Shown here piece after piece: positions 61,513-64,000 of a stretch of 64,000 nucleotides of DNA. The notes under the pieces are model-generated. The model was given only the letters and a program-made list of their open reading frames with translations, was not told the DNA's origin and made no database searches. The stretch is from positions 434,001 through 498,000 of the forward strand of contig JBOFGS010000019.1 in the NCBI GenBank assembly GCA_051649245.1, read 5' to 3'. Numbering within the stretch: position 1 is the first letter of the stretch; every line of letters starts with the position of its first letter. This DNA is from Brevinema_A sp051649245. GTDB lineage: Bacteria; Spirochaetota; Brevinematia; Brevinematales; Brevinemataceae. Made by a program: the position numbers and the translations under genes.

Positions 61513-62046
61513 GTGTCTATTGAAAAACAAGATCTTGTTGAGATAGGAAGATTGCTTAAACCTTTTGGTATCAAAGGTGATCTTAAGATAAAGTTTTATA
61601 TTGATGAAGTTTCTGATCTCAAAAAATTAGATGTTTTTTATGTGAAAGATAAAAAACAACAATCAGGATTTCGGATGCTTACTGTTTCATCATTAAAATT
61701 TGATGAAAATCCGGAAAGTGCGAAAATTTCTTTTGTGGAAATTCCTGATAGAACAAGTGCAGAACAATGGCGACTTGTGCCTGTTTTTCTTCCTAAGAAA
61801 GATCTTGTTTTACCAACTGATGGAGAATATTTTATTCAAGATCTTTTAGATTTAAGTGCTATATATCTTGGTAATCAAATGGGATCTGTTTTTAATTTGA
61901 TAACAATTGCAAACCAAGAAATCTTTATTATTAAAATGATTAACAGCAAACAAGATCTTGCAGTGCCTTTTAATGATTATTATGTTGAGAATATTGATAT
62001 TCAAAAGCAACAGATCTTATTTAAAAACCTTGATGAGTTATTGTAG
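61513..62046 (+). CDS. rimM: Ribosome maturation factor RimM
   Basis: The 177-residue protein starts at GTG 61513 (GAGG upstream). The N-terminal barrel reads VEIGRLLKPFGIKGDLKIKF, and the C-terminal PRC barrel includes GEYFIQDLLDLSAIY and DLAVPFNDYYVENID. RimM binds S19 in the 30S head and helps process 16S rRNA. It has the ordinary length and sits in the standard order between rpsP and trmD. Confidence 0.95.
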   Translation: MSIEKQDLVEIGRLLKPFGIKGDLKIKFYIDEVSDLKKLDVFYVKDKKQQSGFRMLTVSSLKFDENPESAKISFVEIPDRTSAEQWRLVPVFLPKKDLVLPTDGEYFIQDLLDLSAIYLGNQMGSVFNLITIANQEIFIIKMINSKQDLAVPFNDYYVENIDIQKQQILFKNLDELL

Positions 62047-62051
62047 GATTT

Positions 62052-62852
62052 ATGAAAAAAGTAACCGTCTTGTCGTTATTTCCAGAATTAATCAACAATG
62101 TTCTTTCTTATGGTATCTTAAAAAGAGCTACTGATTTTATCCAGATTCATAGCTTAGATATCAGAAATTGGGGCATAGGTGATTTTAAAAAAGTGGACGA
62201 TTCTGTTTTTAGTTCTGGTCCGGGCATGATTTTTAGACCTGATGTTCTTGCAAATGCTATAGCGGAAATTGATCCTAAACGTAATGCTTTTATTATACAT
62301 CTTTCTCCTAGAGGGATACCGCTAACAACTCAAAAAGCAAAATTTTTATCTGAAAAAGAACACTTGGTCATTATTGCTTCTCGATATGAAGGTGTTGACC
62401 AACGTTTTCTTGATCATTATGTAGATGAAGAAATATCTATTGGTGATTATGTGTTGAGTGGAGGAGAACTTCCGGCACTTGTTCTCTTAGATTCTGTTCT
62501 CAGAATGGATGATCATATTTTGGAATCAAACGCACGAGAAGAAGAGTCCTTTGAGCAAGGTTTATTGGAATATCCTCATTATACAAAACCTCTCCATTTT
62601 GAGGGTAAAACTGTTCCTGAGGTGTTGAGAAGTGGAAATCATCAAAAAATTAAAGAAGAACGTATAACCCAGCAATTATTAATAACTTGGCTTCGTCGAC
62701 CTGATTTAATCAAAAAATATCCTATATGTGCTGTTGATGTTGCTTCTAAAAATATACTAACAAAAATAAAAAAAACCAATCTACTTTTAAAAAAGCGTCT
62801 CGCGGCTTTCGAAAAAGTAATACAGGAGTACAAAAGATGCCCGAAAACGTAA
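62052..62852 (+). CDS. trmD: tRNA (guanine-37-N1)-methyltransferase
   Basis: The 266-residue SPOUT methyltransferase has the knot signatures LSPRGIPLTTQKAKFL, ASRYEGVDQRFLDHYVDEEI, SIGDYVLSGGELPALVLLDSV and HYTKPLHFEG. TrmD methylates G37 of tRNAs reading CNN codons, preventing frameshifts. Its last 16 bp overlap the start of rplS, so translation is coupled. The ATG is 5 bp after rimM. Confidence 0.97.
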   Translation: MKKVTVLSLFPELINNVLSYGILKRATDFIQIHSLDIRNWGIGDFKKVDDSVFSSGPGMIFRPDVLANAIAEIDPKRNAFIIHLSPRGIPLTTQKAKFLSEKEHLVIIASRYEGVDQRFLDHYVDEEISIGDYVLSGGELPALVLLDSVLRMDDHILESNAREEESFEQGLLEYPHYTKPLHFEGKTVPEVLRSGNHQKIKEERITQQLLITWLRRPDLIKKYPICAVDVASKNILTKIKKTNLLLKKRLAAFEKVIQEYKRCPKT

Positions 62853-63325
62853 ATACACCTATGAGCGACACTTCTGAAGTTGCATCTGTTCAAGAAAATG
62901 TTGAACAAAAAAAAGCTGAACCAAAAGCTAAAATTATTAATACTCTTCATGATATTGAATTGATGCTTCTTCAAGAGCAAAATAATGAAGAAAAATTCCC
63001 TAAGTTCAATGCAGGTGATACCATTCGTGTTAATGTTCGTATCAAAGAGGGTAGCAAAGAACGTATACAGTCCTATGAAGGAGTTGTTCTTTGTTTTAAA
63101 CATGGTATGAATAGAAAAACTTTTATGGTTCGTCGTGTAAGTGCCGGTATTTCTATTGAAAGAGTTTTTTCATTCCATTCTCCTTATTTAGCTTCTATTG
63201 AGATTGTTCGTCGAGCAAAAGTACGTCGATCCAAACTTTACTTCTTAAGAGGACGCTTTGGTAAAGCTGCTCGTCTTAAAGAACTTGCACTCAAAAAAGG
63301 TGAAAATAAAAAAACAACAAAATAA
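62837..63325 (+). CDS. rplS: Ribosomal protein L19 with an N-terminal extension
   Basis: The 162 residues include a normal L19 core from about 53: FNAGDTIRVNVRIKEGSKER, IQSYEGVVLCFKHGMNRKTF, SAGISIERVFSFHSP and RRAKVRRSKLYFLRGRFGKA. Before it stands a polar stretch of about 40 residues (Glu, Lys, Val, Ser) not found in standard L19, so the encoded start may be early or the extension real. AGGAG at 62825 precedes the ATG 62837. L19 lies at the subunit interface. Overlaps trmD by 16 bp. Confidence 0.95.
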   Translation: MPENVNTPMSDTSEVASVQENVEQKKAEPKAKIINTLHDIELMLLQEQNNEEKFPKFNAGDTIRVNVRIKEGSKERIQSYEGVVLCFKHGMNRKTFMVRRVSAGISIERVFSFHSPYLASIEIVRRAKVRRSKLYFLRGRFGKAARLKELALKKGENKKTTK

Positions 63326-63367
63326 AATCAAAAAAACGCTGACGTACTAGACAGCGTTTTTTTGATT
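63326..63367. terminator. Bidirectional intrinsic terminator after rplS
   Basis: AATCAAAAAAACGCTG (63326-63341) pairs exactly with CAGCGTTTTTTTGATT (63352-63367) around a 10-nt loop; T-run on the plus strand. It starts one base after the rplS stop. Confidence 0.88.
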
Positions 63368-63381
63368 GTATGAGGTTTGCA

Positions 63382-64000
63382 ATGTCTTTAACTATACAAC
63401 ATGATCTAACAATAGTCCAACAATTTTATCCTGATTTTTGTGATCTTATCGTTGGTACGGATGAAGCAGGTCGTGGACCTATCGCTGGCCCTTTAGTTGT
63501 TGCGGCTGTAATGTTTGATCATGAATCAGTCATCGATGGTGTTTTTGATTCAAAAAAAATTTCTGAATCAAAACGAGAATCCTTAGATCTCCTTATCAAA
63601 CAAAAAGCTCTTGCCTATCATATTGAGATTGTCGATTTAAAGAAGATCGAGGAATTAAATATTTATCAAGCTTCAAAATGGGGGATGATTCATTGTTTTA
63701 AGAAAATTAGTGAAAATATATCTGTGTCCACTTTACTGACAGATGCGATGAATATTTCACCTCAAGAACTCCCTGATACAAAGATCATTTCATTAATTAA
63801 AGGAGATCAAAAAAGTTTTCATATTGCTGCCGCCTCTATTTTGGCAAAAGTCGCACGCGATCGTTTAATGCTTGAGTTTCATAAAGAATTTCCTTACTAT
63901 GGCTGGGATACAAATAAAGGATACCCTACAAAATCACATAGAGAAGCAATAAAAAAATGGGGTCTTACCCCACACCACAGGACAACATTTAAATTATTAT
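63382..64000 (+). CDS. rnhB: Ribonuclease HII, C-terminus beyond the window edge
   Basis: ATG 63382 (GAGG 6 bp upstream) opens a frame that continues to the right edge (206 codons). The RNase HII active site is present: LIVGTDEAGRGPIAGPLVVA (Asp, Glu), FDSKKISESKRE, LTDAMN (Asp) and IAAASILAKVARDRLM, then GYPTKSHREAI. RNase HII nicks DNA at single ribonucleotides and at RNA-DNA junctions of primers. The truncation is due to the window, not a lesion. Confidence 0.95.
   Translation, partial: MSLTIQHDLTIVQQFYPDFCDLIVGTDEAGRGPIAGPLVVAAVMFDHESVIDGVFDSKKISESKRESLDLLIKQKALAYHIEIVDLKKIEELNIYQASKWGMIHCFKKISENISVSTLLTDAMNISPQELPDTKIISLIKGDQKSFHIAAASILAKVARDRLMLEFHKEFPYYGWDTNKGYPTKSHREAIKKWGLTPHHRTTFKLL

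Noticed and set aside
1..64000. CRISPR array, rRNA operon or prophage
   Set aside because: No regularly spaced direct repeats, no rRNA sequence and no phage structural genes were seen on reading either strand.

Overview
The window is 64 kb of AT-rich, gene-dense bacterial chromosome. The organism is most likely a host-associated diderm with a reduced metabolism. Evidence for two membranes is the lipoproteins with lipobox cysteines (51017-48924, 57301-56891) and the PEGA-domain and FlgD-like envelope proteins. The gene mix (DUF2225 zinc-ribbon protein beside a TPR protein, PEGA/TPR proteins, a CdsZ-like coiled-coil zinc-ribbon protein, EAL-HDOD, a STAS/SpoIIE-phosphatase switch) resembles Spirochaetota. 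That placement is inference from gene content, not a database match. Genes on the two strands alternate in short operons, and many intergenic gaps carry near-consensus -35/-10 boxes with 16-17 bp spacers.

Layout. 1-722: a nuclease gene (HNH, DUF1524-like) that runs off the left edge. 933-3565: dnaN, a CBS-domain gene and surE. 3557-3634: a perfect 78-bp palindrome shared by the ends of surE and a convergent ATP-grasp/FMN-oxidoreductase fusion gene, which is in an operon with a TPR protein and a DUF2225 protein (to 8660). 8865-14120: uppP and a very long ftsK. 14189-16473: a glycosyltransferase pair between two terminators. 16630-22796: obgE, dut, an ankyrin protein, a JAMM-DinG helicase fusion and an EAL-HDOD protein. 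22958-31353: envelope and division genes (FtsB-like, FtsL-like, rsmH, a Xer recombinase) and a complete partner-switching module. 31436-34589: rplM-rpsI and copA. 34762-36416: a membrane PAS protein and a tRNA with a CAT anticodon. 36531-36695: a transposase scrap.

36732-47841 is the accessory part: a nucleoside phosphorylase/PnuC pair, then a sugar PTS locus. The L-ascorbate half (ulaC-ulaG-ulaA'-ulaD'-ulaE and divergent ulaF) is decaying. ulaG has an in-frame amber codon, ulaA' has two frameshifts and is joined by a deletion to the 3' half of ulaD, and ulaF has a stop and two frameshifts. The neighbouring module (DeoR-type regulator, EIIB, EIIC, PfkB kinase, split transketolase) is intact and may serve another sugar.

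48131-64000 is mostly housekeeping: a CdsZ-like protein, a large PEGA lipoprotein, cutC, uvrC lacking its usual C-terminal HhH region, an SbcD-like nuclease, a peroxiredoxin with an AhpF-N-domain-like partner, a tandem HD protein, a TPR protein, mutY, then rpsP-rimM-trmD-rplS and a partial rnhB. No rRNA, CRISPR array, prophage or intact insertion sequence was seen.
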